A DNA stretch of 15,036 nt from Anaerolineaceae bacterium UBA1415 (GCA_002305635.1 DBPR01000019.1:1-15036); one strand, 5' to 3'; positions 6,690 through 14,552 are shown, counted from the first letter of the stretch. Program-made: numbers and translations. The notes: a model not told the origin generated them from the sequence alone.

Positions 6690-7481
6690 ATGGGCAAAAT
6701 TTACACGATCGTCAATCAAAAAGGTGGGGTCGGAAAAACAACAACGACCATCAACCTCGGAGCCTACCTGGCGCAGCTGGGCCAAAAAATCCTTTTGGTT
6801 GATCTTGACCCACAGACCAACGCGACCGCTTGTCTGGGTGTGGAACATAACAAGATCAAATATGGCACCTACGAAGTTCTGATCGGTGAGAAACAGGCCA
6901 ACGATGTGATTTTGCGCAACCCGGCCTTTAAGTTAAGCCTGATCCCGTCCTCACCCAACCTTTCCGGAGCTGAGATCGAGCTGATCGATCTGCCCTCACG
7001 CGACCGCCGCCTGCGGGAAAGCATCCTTGAGCTTGAACCTAATTTTGATTACATCCTGATCGATTGTCCCCCATCTTTGGGTCTGCTCACCCTCAACGGG
7101 TTGATCGCAGCCAAAGACGGCATCATCATTCCGGTACAATCAGAATATCTGGCGCTTGAAGGCCTCGGTCAGCTGACAAAAACACTTGATCGCATTCGCG
7201 TCAGCCTCTTTGACGATCTCAAAATCCGAGGGGTATTGCTGACCATGTTTGACGGACGCACAAATCTCTCCACCGAAGTCATGGCAGAGGTTCAAAAGTT
7301 CTTCCCCGAAAAAGTCTTTAAAAGTTTTATTCCACGCAGCGTGCGGCTGGCGGAAGCGCCTTCTTTTGGCATGCCGATCTCACTCTACGCCCCATCGTCG
7401 AGCGGAGCGATCGCCTATAAAGAGCTGGCACAGGAATTATTAATTGGTGACGGGGTCGCGCTCACCCCGGTTGAGGAGTAA
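6690..7481 (+). CDS. parA: Chromosome partitioning ATPase ParA (Soj type)
   Basis: The 263-residue product is the Walker-type ATPase that binds DNA non-specifically and moves ParB-parS complexes during chromosome segregation. It shows the deviant Walker A motif KGGVGKTT at 11-18 with signature lysine K11, the A' box LLVDLDPQTN at 35-44, and Walker B YILIDCPPSLG at 121-131. There is no N-terminal helix-turn-helix domain, which marks the short chromosomal Soj type rather than P1/F plasmid ParA. SIPRS-like IPRSVRLAEAPSFGMPI at 214-230 is typical. AGGAAGG lies 11 bases before the ATG. It is followed two bases later by parB. Confidence 0.96.
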   Translation: MGKIYTIVNQKGGVGKTTTTINLGAYLAQLGQKILLVDLDPQTNATACLGVEHNKIKYGTYEVLIGEKQANDVILRNPAFKLSLIPSSPNLSGAEIELIDLPSRDRRLRESILELEPNFDYILIDCPPSLGLLTLNGLIAAKDGIIIPVQSEYLALEGLGQLTKTLDRIRVSLFDDLKIRGVLLTMFDGRTNLSTEVMAEVQKFFPEKVFKSFIPRSVRLAEAPSFGMPISLYAPSSSGAIAYKELAQELLIGDGVALTPVEE

Positions 7482-7483
7482 TT

Positions 7484-8350
7484 ATGGCAAGAAAAACAGG
7501 TTTAGGTCGTGGTCTCGATGCCCTCATTCCTGGCTGGCAGGAGGCAGGCGCCCCATCATCCACGGATAAAGTTTTGAAGGTTCCGGTTGAAAACATCAGT
7601 CCCAACCCACATCAACCCCGCAAGACCTTCGACCCCGAACAACTTGAAGATCTCGCGGTTTCGATCCGTGAACACGGCGTCATTCAACCGCTGATCCTGA
7701 TCCCAGGTGAAAACACAAACCACTATTTCCTCATAGCCGGTGAACGCCGTTTGCGGGCTTCCAAACTTGCAGGCTTAAGCGAAGTGCCAGCGATCGTCCG
7801 CACCGCCACTGAGCAGGAACAGCTCGAATTCGCGATCATCGAAAATGTTCAGCGCGAAGACCTCAACCCACTCGAACGCGCCCGCGCTTATCAGAACCTG
7901 CTTGACAGCTTCTCCTTAACGCATGATGAGATCGCGCGTCGGGTAGGCAAAAGCCGCGTTTCGGTCACCAATAGTCTGAGATTACTCAACCTGCCCCCGA
8001 TCGCTCAGGAAGCCCTGCTGGACGCGAAGATCAGCGAAGGTCACGCCCGCGCGCTTTTGGGCTTGCCCAATACCCGTTCGATTGAAGCCGCCCTGGATAG
8101 CATCCTGAGCCTCAATCTCAACGTCCGCCAGACCGAAGCCCTGGTGAGCAAACTGCAGGGCAAAGCCGAACGCAATCCAGCAAAACCAAGCCGTCCGGCC
8201 GAGATCGAACACCTTGAAAACCGCCTGCGCGGATTCTTCCACACCAAAGTTTCCCTCAATAAAGGAAAACGCGGCGGCAGCATCAACATCGCTTTTTATT
8301 CCGATGAAGAACTCAACGCGATCCTGGATCTGCTGGGAATAAATGACTAA
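7484..8350 (+). CDS. parB: Chromosome partitioning protein ParB (Spo0J type)
   Basis: This 288-residue protein is a CTP-dependent DNA clamp that loads at parS. In order: an N-terminal ParA-interaction segment (KTGLGRGLDALI, 4-14); the ParB CTP-binding domain with NPHQPRKTFD at 41-50, the GERRLRAS box at 86-93 and ENVQREDLNPLE at 120-131; a helix-turn-helix around LTHDEIARRVGKSRVSVTNSLRLL at 145-168; and a C-terminal dimerisation domain at ~240-288 with IEHLENRLRG. The ATG follows the GAGGAG at the end of parA, so the two are translationally linked. The last eight bases overlap the amidohydrolase start. No parS site is visible in the window. Confidence 0.96.
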   Translation: MARKTGLGRGLDALIPGWQEAGAPSSTDKVLKVPVENISPNPHQPRKTFDPEQLEDLAVSIREHGVIQPLILIPGENTNHYFLIAGERRLRASKLAGLSEVPAIVRTATEQEQLEFAIIENVQREDLNPLERARAYQNLLDSFSLTHDEIARRVGKSRVSVTNSLRLLNLPPIAQEALLDAKISEGHARALLGLPNTRSIEAALDSILSLNLNVRQTEALVSKLQGKAERNPAKPSRPAEIEHLENRLRGFFHTKVSLNKGKRGGSINIAFYSDEELNAILDLLGIND

Positions 8351-9953
8351 GGATACCCTTTTTTACAATGCCAACCTTGCCTTTCCCGCCGGGGAAGGCC
8401 AAGACGCGATTTTAATTTCAGACGGAAAAGTCACCGCCATTGGCAGCCATTTTTTGCTCTCCGCGCTCTGCGAATCAGGAACCAAACAAATTGATCTGGA
8501 AGGCAAGGCCATCCTGCCCGGATTGACTGACTTCCATCTTCATTTGCGCCTGCTCGCCGACCGTCTTGACGCGGTTGATTGTGCGGCTGACAGCCTTGAC
8601 GAAGTTTTGCGAAGGGTAAAAACACGCGCCGAAACAGCCAGACCAGGGGAATGGATCATCGGCTATGGCTGGAACCAGAACGACTGGCAGCCTGCTGAAT
8701 ACGGCACAGCCGCCCAACTCGATGCCGTTAGCCCAAACAATCCTGTACTCCTGCACGCCATATCCCTGCATGCCGCCTGGGCAAACAGCCAGGCGCTGAA
8801 CCTCGCTGGAATCAGCGCTGAGACGCCTGACCCTCCAAAAGGGCGTATCCTGCGCGATGGCAACGCTCAGCCAACAGGCATTTTGCTTGAATATGCCGTT
8901 CCGATGCTTGAAAAGCACATCCCCCAGCCACGTACAGAACAGATCGCGCGCCGGATCCAAAACGCGCAGGCCCACCTGCACAGCTTTGGCATCACCGGCG
9001 TGCATGACTTCGACCGCTTTCCGGCGGCTGAGGCCTTGCTACAACTTGTCGATCAAGACCTGCTGCGTCTGCGGGTCAGCCAGAACCTGCCTTCGGAAGA
9101 GATCGATCGGGTTTTACAAGAAGGCTGGCGCGAAAAGCTCAATCGTCCCCCCTATCTTCAGCCCGGCTGGCTGAAGCTTTTCGCCGATGGCGCGCTTGGG
9201 CCTCGATCGGCAGCGCTGCTGCAGCCCTACGAAAACACGACCGAATCCGGTATGCTGCTGCTTTCCGCGCGGGAGCTGGCAGACATCGGCATCAAAGCTG
9301 CCCAGGACGGCTGGCCGCTGACTGTCCATGCCATTGGCGACCGGGCTGTCCGGGAAGCGATCGATGGTTACGAAATGCTGCGCCGTTATGAGGCTGAACA
9401 CGGGCTGCCCCATTTGCCCCATCGCATTGAGCATATCCAGTTGATCCACCCGGATGACCTTACGCGCATGAAAAAGCTGAACCTGATCGCCTCGGTTCAA
9501 CCCACCCACGCGACCTCGGATATGATTGTCGCCCAACGCTACTGGGGCGCCCGCTGTGAGCACGCGTATGCTTATCAAAGCATGCTCGATCAGGGCCTAA
9601 CGCTGCGTTTTGGCTCCGACACGCCGGTGGAAAGCGCCAATCCCTTCGAAGGCCTTTTCGCTGCAACAACCCGCCAACGCTTTGCCCGTTCTGAGGCTGG
9701 GGTTCCCCTGGCTGCCAACGCCGACCAGGCCTGGTACCCTGATCAATGCTTCACATTCGAAAACGCGCTCAAGGCTTTCACCCTTCCGCTCTCATCCTAT
9801 CCTAATCAGACCAGCCTGATGCCCCTCGGTCCGGGCTGCCCGGCCGATCTGATCGTCCTCGAAGAGGACCCATACAAGCTTCAACCGCATGAGATTCATC
9901 AGCTTTTGCCAATAATGACGATGGTCGGCGGACAAGTCGTCTACTCCCGATAA
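8343..9953 (+). CDS. Amidohydrolase family 3 (YtcJ-like) metal-dependent hydrolase
   Basis: This 536-residue cytoplasmic enzyme belongs to the amidohydrolase superfamily, YtcJ-like branch, which hydrolyses amide or similar bonds; the substrate is unknown. Metal-binding and catalytic landmarks are present: PGLTDFHLHL with H65 and H67, LKLFADGALGPRSAALLQPY at 277-296, TVHAIGDRAV with H329, RIEHIQ with H364, and FGSDTPVESANPFEGL with D426. The C-terminal GCPADLIVLEEDP at 498-510 belongs to the small beta domain typical of these enzymes. The start codon lies inside the parB stop region (eight-base overlap), and the stop is three bases before the GNAT gene, so it is an internal operon member. A functional link to chromosome partitioning is not obvious. 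Confidence 0.93.
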   Translation: MTKDTLFYNANLAFPAGEGQDAILISDGKVTAIGSHFLLSALCESGTKQIDLEGKAILPGLTDFHLHLRLLADRLDAVDCAADSLDEVLRRVKTRAETARPGEWIIGYGWNQNDWQPAEYGTAAQLDAVSPNNPVLLHAISLHAAWANSQALNLAGISAETPDPPKGRILRDGNAQPTGILLEYAVPMLEKHIPQPRTEQIARRIQNAQAHLHSFGITGVHDFDRFPAAEALLQLVDQDLLRLRVSQNLPSEEIDRVLQEGWREKLNRPPYLQPGWLKLFADGALGPRSAALLQPYENTTESGMLLLSARELADIGIKAAQDGWPLTVHAIGDRAVREAIDGYEMLRRYEAEHGLPHLPHRIEHIQLIHPDDLTRMKKLNLIASVQPTHATSDMIVAQRYWGARCEHAYAYQSMLDQGLTLRFGSDTPVESANPFEGLFAATTRQRFARSEAGVPLAANADQAWYPDQCFTFENALKAFTLPLSSYPNQTSLMPLGPGCPADLIVLEEDPYKLQPHEIHQLLPIMTMVGGQVVYSR

Positions 9954-9956
9954 ACG

Positions 9957-10793
9957 ATGTTAATCAGACCTGCCGAGGATTTTCCGCTCAGCGAGTTGCG
10001 TCAGCTGGCCAACCCACCGCATGTGGCCTACACCCACCTCGATTGGCTCGCGCCGGAAGAACGCCTGCTGGACGATTCCACTTTCGCGCTCGAGGAAGAC
10101 GATCGGCTATGCGCAACCATCAGCCTTGCCCCTGAAACCCCGGATTTCGCCTGGCTGCGTTTTTTCTTTAGCCTTCAGGATGGAAAACATCAGGAGCATT
10201 TTGGGGATCTGCTAAATTATGGCAAAAAATGGCTCGCGCAAAACAAGGTCAACGCGCTCTACAGCCTGAGTCATCAGGAATGGTTTGAGAACCTGCTGGT
10301 CAGGAACGGCTTTGAAAGAACAGGTCAGATCGTCACCCTCACCACAAGCAAGCCTGTCCTTCATCCTTGCGACTGTGCTCCCAACCTGATTGAGGCAATA
10401 TCACAAGAGGATGTTGCACTGATCTCTAAGCTTGACGCGCAATGTTTCTCAGCTCCCTGGCAGCTCAACGAAGCAAGCCTGCGGCACTGCATCGCGGGAG
10501 CAGACTCTGCAACTTGCATCAGGCTCGATGGCCAGGCAATTGCCTATCAGGTCAGCCATGTCGTTTTCGATCATATTCACATCGCCCGTCTGGCAGTTCA
10601 TCCCGATCACAGGGGCAAAGGATACGCCCTCAGCTTGCTCAACAGCCTGATCGCTGACTTCAAAAACTCCGGCGACTATGTTTTTAGCGTCAACACACAG
10701 CAAGACAACCGCGCCTCACTCACGCTCTATCAAAGCCTTGGCTTCAGAAGCCACCAGGAAAGTTTTCCGGTTTATAAATTCGGGACAAGGTGA
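9957..10793 (+). CDS. GNAT acyltransferase with a second degenerate N-terminal half
   Basis: The protein is 278 residues, about twice a single GNAT domain. The C-terminal half (~140-278) is a clear GNAT domain: IHIARLAVHPDHRGKGYALSLL with the acetyl-CoA loop R219-G-K-G222, and VNTQQDNRASLTLYQSLGFR at 245-264. The N-terminal half (~1-130) has GNAT-like spacing and ends in WFENLLVRNGFERTG, resembling the last strand-helix of a GNAT fold, but lacks the acetyl-CoA loop; it is probably a non-catalytic GNAT repeat. Such proteins acetylate amines or protein N-termini; the target is unknown. It is the last gene of the operon. The downstream promoter for the DsbA-like gene overlaps its final codons. 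Confidence 0.88.
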   Translation: MLIRPAEDFPLSELRQLANPPHVAYTHLDWLAPEERLLDDSTFALEEDDRLCATISLAPETPDFAWLRFFFSLQDGKHQEHFGDLLNYGKKWLAQNKVNALYSLSHQEWFENLLVRNGFERTGQIVTLTTSKPVLHPCDCAPNLIEAISQEDVALISKLDAQCFSAPWQLNEASLRHCIAGADSATCIRLDGQAIAYQVSHVVFDHIHIARLAVHPDHRGKGYALSLLNSLIADFKNSGDYVFSVNTQQDNRASLTLYQSLGFRSHQESFPVYKFGTR

Positions 10794-10810
10794 GTATTAC
10801 CAGCTATAAT
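10782..10810 (+). promoter_or_regulatory. Promoter of the DsbA-like gene
   Basis: GGGACA (10782-10787, four of six matches to TTGACA), a 17-base spacer and a perfect TATAAT (10805-10810). The -35 lies within the end of the GNAT gene. Predicted transcript start is about 23 bases before the ATG at 10840, leaving room for the AGGAG at 10829-10833. Confidence 0.65.
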
Positions 10811-10839
10811 ATACAAACTCTAAACATCAGGAGCATTTT

Positions 10840-11490
10840 ATGACCAGTCTGCAATCACAACGCCAAATGCTTAAAGAACAAAAAGCAAAGCAAAAGAAAA
10901 AACAAATTACAACTTTTGTCATTGCGGCAATCGTCCTCGTAGTAGCTTTTTCATTGATCTATTTCCTTCCCAGGAAAAAAGTGGCAGGACCAACCCTGGG
11001 GGACGCGGAAGCGCCGGTGAAAGTTGAACAATTCTCAAACTATACCTGCTCCCATTGCCAGGCTTTCGCACTGGACAGGGAAGATACCTTTAGAAAGACC
11101 TACATTGATACCGGCAAAGTCTATCTGACCTATTACAACTACCAATTCGCTGATGACGAATCTGCCAACGCGGCTGAAGCAACCTATTGCGCGGGTGAAC
11201 AGAGTAAATTCTTTGAATACAAAAAACAAGTCTATCTGAACCTCGACTCCCCCGGTGTCTTCTCCGAAGACAGCCTCAACAGCTTCGCGGAAAAGGTTGG
11301 ATTGAACATATCAAAATTCCAGGAATGTCTGGCAAGTGACAGACATGTCAAAACCGTTACCGAAGCCCGCAACTACGCCCAGGTGCAGCGGATCCAGTAC
11401 ACCCCCAGTTTTATCGTCAATGGAAAAGTGGTTTTGGCAGACGAATTGAATGACGCCATCGAAGCCGCCCTCGCGGAAAGCGGCAATTAG
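10840..11490 (+). CDS. Membrane-anchored DsbA-like thiol-disulfide oxidoreductase
   Basis: This 216-residue protein has a lysine-rich cytoplasmic start (residues 1-22), one membrane segment at ~24-43 with no cleavage site or lipobox, and an extracytoplasmic thioredoxin-fold domain. The active site is CSHC (C70-C73) in NYTCSHCQAF and the cis-proline loop is YTPSFIVNG (P189). This places it in the DsbA/thioredoxin-4 family that forms or isomerises disulfides in exported proteins. C117 and C163 form a second cysteine pair, as in many members of this family, and may make a structural disulfide. AGGAG sits 6 bases before the ATG. It has its own promoter and ends at a convergent hairpin. No DsbB or VKOR partner is in the window. 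Confidence 0.92.
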   Translation: MTSLQSQRQMLKEQKAKQKKKQITTFVIAAIVLVVAFSLIYFLPRKKVAGPTLGDAEAPVKVEQFSNYTCSHCQAFALDREDTFRKTYIDTGKVYLTYYNYQFADDESANAAEATYCAGEQSKFFEYKKQVYLNLDSPGVFSEDSLNSFAEKVGLNISKFQECLASDRHVKTVTEARNYAQVQRIQYTPSFIVNGKVVLADELNDAIEAALAESGN

Positions 11491-11504
11491 TGCAACAAAT
11501 GTGG

Positions 11505-11545
11505 AGATTGATATTTATGCCCGTTCTGTGCATAAATATCAATCT
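11505..11545. terminator. Perfect 16-bp hairpin between convergent genes
   Basis: The sixteen bases 11505-11520 pair perfectly with 11530-11545 around a nine-base loop. It sits 15 bases after the DsbA-like stop and 29 bases from the DUF554 stop. A T9 run (11568-11576) follows on the + strand but is 22 bases away, so this is not a classical intrinsic terminator; it may stabilise 3' ends or act on both converging transcripts. Confidence 0.6.
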
Positions 11546-11574
11546 GACCTTTCAATTTTGTAAGTTATTTTTTT

Positions 11575-12297
11575 TTATGAATAACTGATCCCAAAACGAG
11601 TCAAAAGCCAGACGATCAGGATCGCGATAAAGAGAGCTGGCAAAAAGCTGCCGATGCGAATTTTTTTGATCTCCAGAAGCGAGCTGATCCCGATCGCTGC
11701 CAGGATGATCCCGCCGGTGGCTGTCATTTCCGCGATGATCGCCTCAGAAAAGCTCTCGCCGATGACTCGTGCCAAAAGGCTGATCGCGCCCTGATAGAGA
11801 AAAACCATACCAGCGGAAAAAGCAACCCCAATGCCAAGCGTGGACGCGAATGCGATCGACGCGATCCCGTCCAACAGCGATTTGATCGCCAGCATCTCGT
11901 AATTCCCGCTAATACCGTCCTGTAACGAGCCTAAGATCGCCATCGGGCCGATGCAAAACAAAAGTGAAGCCGAAACAAAACCGCTTACAAAGCGCTGCCG
12001 GTCAGCGCTCATATCAGGGTTGAATTTGGCTACCCAGCTTTGCACCTTTTCACCCAAACCATTCATTCCCTCTTCAATTTTGAGCAACTCCCCAAGGATC
12101 GTGCCTAAAACCAGGGAAAACAATGGGATCAGCATGTTATTCGTCTGGCCAAAAATGAAAATGCCATACGCGATGGTAAAAAGACCCAGGACTGACACAA
12201 GACTTTGTTTTGTTTTTTCAGGGATGCGTTTTCCAGCGACCAGTCCGATCAGACTGCCAAGGATCACCGCGGCAAAATTGATGATCGTCCCGGTCAT
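11575..12297 (-). CDS. DUF554 family membrane protein (YdfK/YqgA-like)
   Basis: This 240-residue polytopic membrane protein matches DUF554. It opens MTGTIINFAAVILGSLIGL and continues with KRIPEKTKQSLVSVLGLFTIAYGI, both characteristic of the family; the central GFVSASLLFCIGPMAILGSLQDGISG is its best-known stretch. About seven hydrophobic segments can be seen (roughly 3-22, 30-50, 55-72, 105-125, 145-180, 190-208, 215-235). Function is unknown; a transporter-like role has been suggested only from topology. The start lies four bases after the adenosyltransferase stop with a weak AGG upstream. It is the last gene of the three-gene operon. Confidence 0.92.
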   Translation of the reverse strand: MTGTIINFAAVILGSLIGLVAGKRIPEKTKQSLVSVLGLFTIAYGIFIFGQTNNMLIPLFSLVLGTILGELLKIEEGMNGLGEKVQSWVAKFNPDMSADRQRFVSGFVSASLLFCIGPMAILGSLQDGISGNYEMLAIKSLLDGIASIAFASTLGIGVAFSAGMVFLYQGAISLLARVIGESFSEAIIAEMTATGGIILAAIGISSLLEIKKIRIGSFLPALFIAILIVWLLTRFGISYS

Positions 12298-12301
12298 TGA
12301 C

Positions 12302-12808
12302 CTATTCGTCCAGGTTTTTCAGGATCAAAAGATAACAGATGCTCGAAAGCCGGTTGAGATATTGCCGCGCGTTCGCCAGTTCCAGGTTAAGATCATCCAA
12401 TATCTCAGTCGCCTCACGTTCTGCCCGCCGTACGATGGACCTTGCCAGGTCCAGGCCGCCGGTCTCTTGATTGAAACCCGGATGAATAAACTGCCTGGGA
12501 TAGCTGACAATTGCTTCCAGATCCTTTTTGGACTGCTCGATTTGAGCCAGTTCCTGGGCAAAAAAAGAAAGGTCTTCTTCACCCATTCTCGGCGTGCCGA
12601 TCCTGGCGACAAAGCCCATCAGGTTCGAAAGATCGATCTGACAATTGGTCAACAACGCACGGTCAGCCTCGTCCTTCAACATCGATTTTGCCAGACTCAA
12701 ACTTGAGCTGGCTTCGTCGATCGCGCCATTCAAACGAATTCGTGGATCACTCTTGCGCACGCCGGAAAGGCCGATCAGATCAGTTGAACCAATTGGATTT
12801 TTTCCCAT
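12302..12808 (-). CDS. PduO-type ATP:cob(I)alamin adenosyltransferase, divergent N-terminus
   Basis: The 168-residue product resembles the PduO/MMAB family, which moves the adenosyl group of ATP onto cob(I)alamin to make coenzyme B12. Family landmarks: KSDPRIRLNGAIDEASSSLSLA at 19-40, FIHPG at 107-111, LARSIVRRAEREA at 121-133, and YLNRLSSICYLL at 150-161. The usual N-terminal ATP loop TxTGDxGxT is not recognisable (MGKNPIGSTDLIG is there instead) and the usual NRLSD is NRLSS. The ATG at 12808 is preferred: GGAG lies 5 bases upstream and the start follows the solute-binding protein stop by two bases. A GTG at 12838 would give ten more residues and overlap that gene. It may be an active but divergent enzyme or have lost ATP binding. 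Confidence 0.82.
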   Translation of the reverse strand: MGKNPIGSTDLIGLSGVRKSDPRIRLNGAIDEASSSLSLAKSMLKDEADRALLTNCQIDLSNLMGFVARIGTPRMGEEDLSFFAQELAQIEQSKKDLEAIVSYPRQFIHPGFNQETGGLDLARSIVRRAEREATEILDDLNLELANARQYLNRLSSICYLLILKNLDE

Positions 12809-12810
12809 CT

Positions 12811-14466
12811 TTACTCCACTCCCGTCAGGATATACCACAAATGCACATTGTTAAAGCGATCAGCCGGATTATAGATCGGACCAAAGCGAAGTTCTTTGAT
12901 CGAATCTTTGACAGCATAGTTGTACACCGAATAAAAAAGCGGCAAGGAAGGCAATTCTTCGTCAAAAAGCACCTGGAAGTTGCGATAAAGCTTCTTGCGC
13001 AATTCGATGCTGGAGGTCTGCCTGGCCTGTTCCAGGTAGGTGCTGGCGGTCGTGTTCTGCCATTGGGCATAGTTTTGTCCGCCTTCAATCTGCGATTCTG
13101 CCCAAAACTGATAAGGGTCCGGATCCGGGGTTTCTGAGAGGTCAATATCGATCAGCACCATCTCATAGGAACGCGCTTCGAGATCACTCACCAGTTGTTC
13201 GTAGGGTTTTGGCTGCAGTTCGACCTTGATCCCAAGGTTCTGCCAGTTTTTCTGTAAGATCTGAGCGATCGCCAGGTGCTGCGCGTCATCCTGAACTGCC
13301 AGTGTTAATTCTACAGGCGAGCCTTCAGAAAACAACTGTCCAGAGGCGTCAAGGCTCAGACCCATCCCAGCCAAAATCTGCCGGGCGCCATCAGTATCAT
13401 ACCGATACGCTGCCTGTGCCTCATAAAAAGCCCAGTTCCCGGGCATGATCGGCCCCTGTGCCAAAACCGCCTGTCCCTGATAAACGTCATCAATGATCCC
13501 CTGACGGTTGACGCCCGCCATCAAGGCTTTTCGAAAATCCGCGTCCTGCAAAATGGGTGCGTTGGCATTGCGCAAATTTAAAAACACAAGGCTCAACCGC
13601 GGCAGCCGACTGGAATAGAGATTCAAACCTGTTTGGTTCAATACCCGGCTCATATCCATCAGGGCAATACTGCCAACCCCATCAACCGCGCCTTCCTGAT
13701 AGGCATCCAGCGCGCTGCTTTCGTCTGGATAATAACGAAAACGAATTTCTTCAATAAAAGGCCGCCCCTTAAAATAGAAATCGTTCGCGACCAGGTTGAC
13801 GCCAAGGATCGCGCCGTCTTTGGTTTCCAGTGAATCGAATTTGTATGGCCCGGAACCGACCGGCGCAAGATTGAAAGGATGATCGACCAATTCCTCCACG
13901 CTCAGATTGCCGAGCAAATGAGATGGCAGGATCTGAAAGCTCAGATAATCCAAAAAGGGAGAAAATGCGATCGGCAGAGCAAATTCAAGGCTCGAATCGG
14001 AGATCGGATTAACCGTGCTCTGTGTCCAAAAGCTCCTTAGATCCTCCGGGATGAGCTTGCTGTCGCTTTGCAACAGCCCAATCGTAAAAGCGACATCCTG
14101 AGCCGTGACCGGCACGCCGTCGTGCCAGACTGCGTCCAGACGCAAATTGAAAGTGTAGACCGTGCCATCGGTTGAGAGCGTCCAGCTTTCCGCCAGATCG
14201 CCAACCGGCAAACCGTTGGGATCAAAGCGAACCAGACTGTTAAACAGCAGTCGGTCAATATCCCGATCGACTTGATTAAAATGATCCAAAACCGGGTTCA
14301 GGCGCAAAAAATGGCCAACCAAAGCCTCAGTATAGGTGCCGCCGCTGATCGGGCTGGGGGTTGAGACCGCCTCAGGTTTGACCTGGCTTTGCTGAAAAAA
14401 GAGGATCACGCCCACAAGCAGGGCTGTGATGAGGACGATCAGAATTTGCCAACGGAACTTTTTCAT
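12811..14466 (-). CDS. Extracellular solute-binding protein family 5 (oligopeptide/dipeptide type)
   Basis: This 551-residue protein resembles DppA/OppA periplasmic binding proteins, which deliver peptides or other solutes such as nickel complexes or glycosides to an ABC importer. It starts with a lysine and a membrane segment at ~7-25 (QILIVLITALLVGVILFF). No cysteine follows, so it is not a lipoprotein and is either membrane-anchored or cleaved. The family core is clear: SGGTYTEALVGHFLRLNPV, LLFNSLVRFDPNGLPVGDLAESWTLSTDGTVYTFNLRLDAVWHDGVPVTAQDV, and GSGPYKFD at ~207-214; the C-terminal part has the NLGIKVELQP and YEQLVSDLEARSYEMVL pattern. No permease or ATPase gene is adjacent. It is the first of three genes, and its leader contains a hairpin between Shine-Dalgarno and ATG. 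Confidence 0.92.
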   Translation of the reverse strand: MKKFRWQILIVLITALLVGVILFFQQSQVKPEAVSTPSPISGGTYTEALVGHFLRLNPVLDHFNQVDRDIDRLLFNSLVRFDPNGLPVGDLAESWTLSTDGTVYTFNLRLDAVWHDGVPVTAQDVAFTIGLLQSDSKLIPEDLRSFWTQSTVNPISDSSLEFALPIAFSPFLDYLSFQILPSHLLGNLSVEELVDHPFNLAPVGSGPYKFDSLETKDGAILGVNLVANDFYFKGRPFIEEIRFRYYPDESSALDAYQEGAVDGVGSIALMDMSRVLNQTGLNLYSSRLPRLSLVFLNLRNANAPILQDADFRKALMAGVNRQGIIDDVYQGQAVLAQGPIMPGNWAFYEAQAAYRYDTDGARQILAGMGLSLDASGQLFSEGSPVELTLAVQDDAQHLAIAQILQKNWQNLGIKVELQPKPYEQLVSDLEARSYEMVLIDIDLSETPDPDPYQFWAESQIEGGQNYAQWQNTTASTYLEQARQTSSIELRKKLYRNFQVLFDEELPSLPLFYSVYNYAVKDSIKELRFGPIYNPADRFNNVHLWYILTGVE

Positions 14467-14515
14467 AAAATAACAAAGACAACTCCCCGGATTGGTGAGT
14501 CGTCTTTATTCCTCC
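14464..14515 (-). promoter_or_regulatory. Hairpin bridging the Shine-Dalgarno and start codon
   Basis: Read on the minus strand: GGAGGA (14515-14510), two bases, an 11-bp stem with one G-U pair (14507-14497 pairing with 14485-14475), an 11-base loop, eight bases (GTTATTTT), then ATG (14466). Linear distance from Shine-Dalgarno to ATG is 43 bases, too long. Folding the 33-base hairpin away leaves 10 bases, near normal. The same hairpin with its weak T-rich tail could also end secG transcripts. Confidence 0.6.
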
Positions 14516-14552
14516 ATATTAGATTGACCTGGCCTAAAATTGCCTCGGCAGA

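Noticed and set aside
6349..6882. 177-residue + strand frame bridging pfkB and parA
   Set aside because: It overlaps the conserved ends of both genes in another frame, covering the DTGAGD and Walker A regions, and has no recognisable domain.
11951..13137. Two long + strand frames (251 and 208 residues)
   Set aside because: They run antisense to the DUF554, adenosyltransferase and binding-protein genes, which have clear family signatures; the antisense translations do not.
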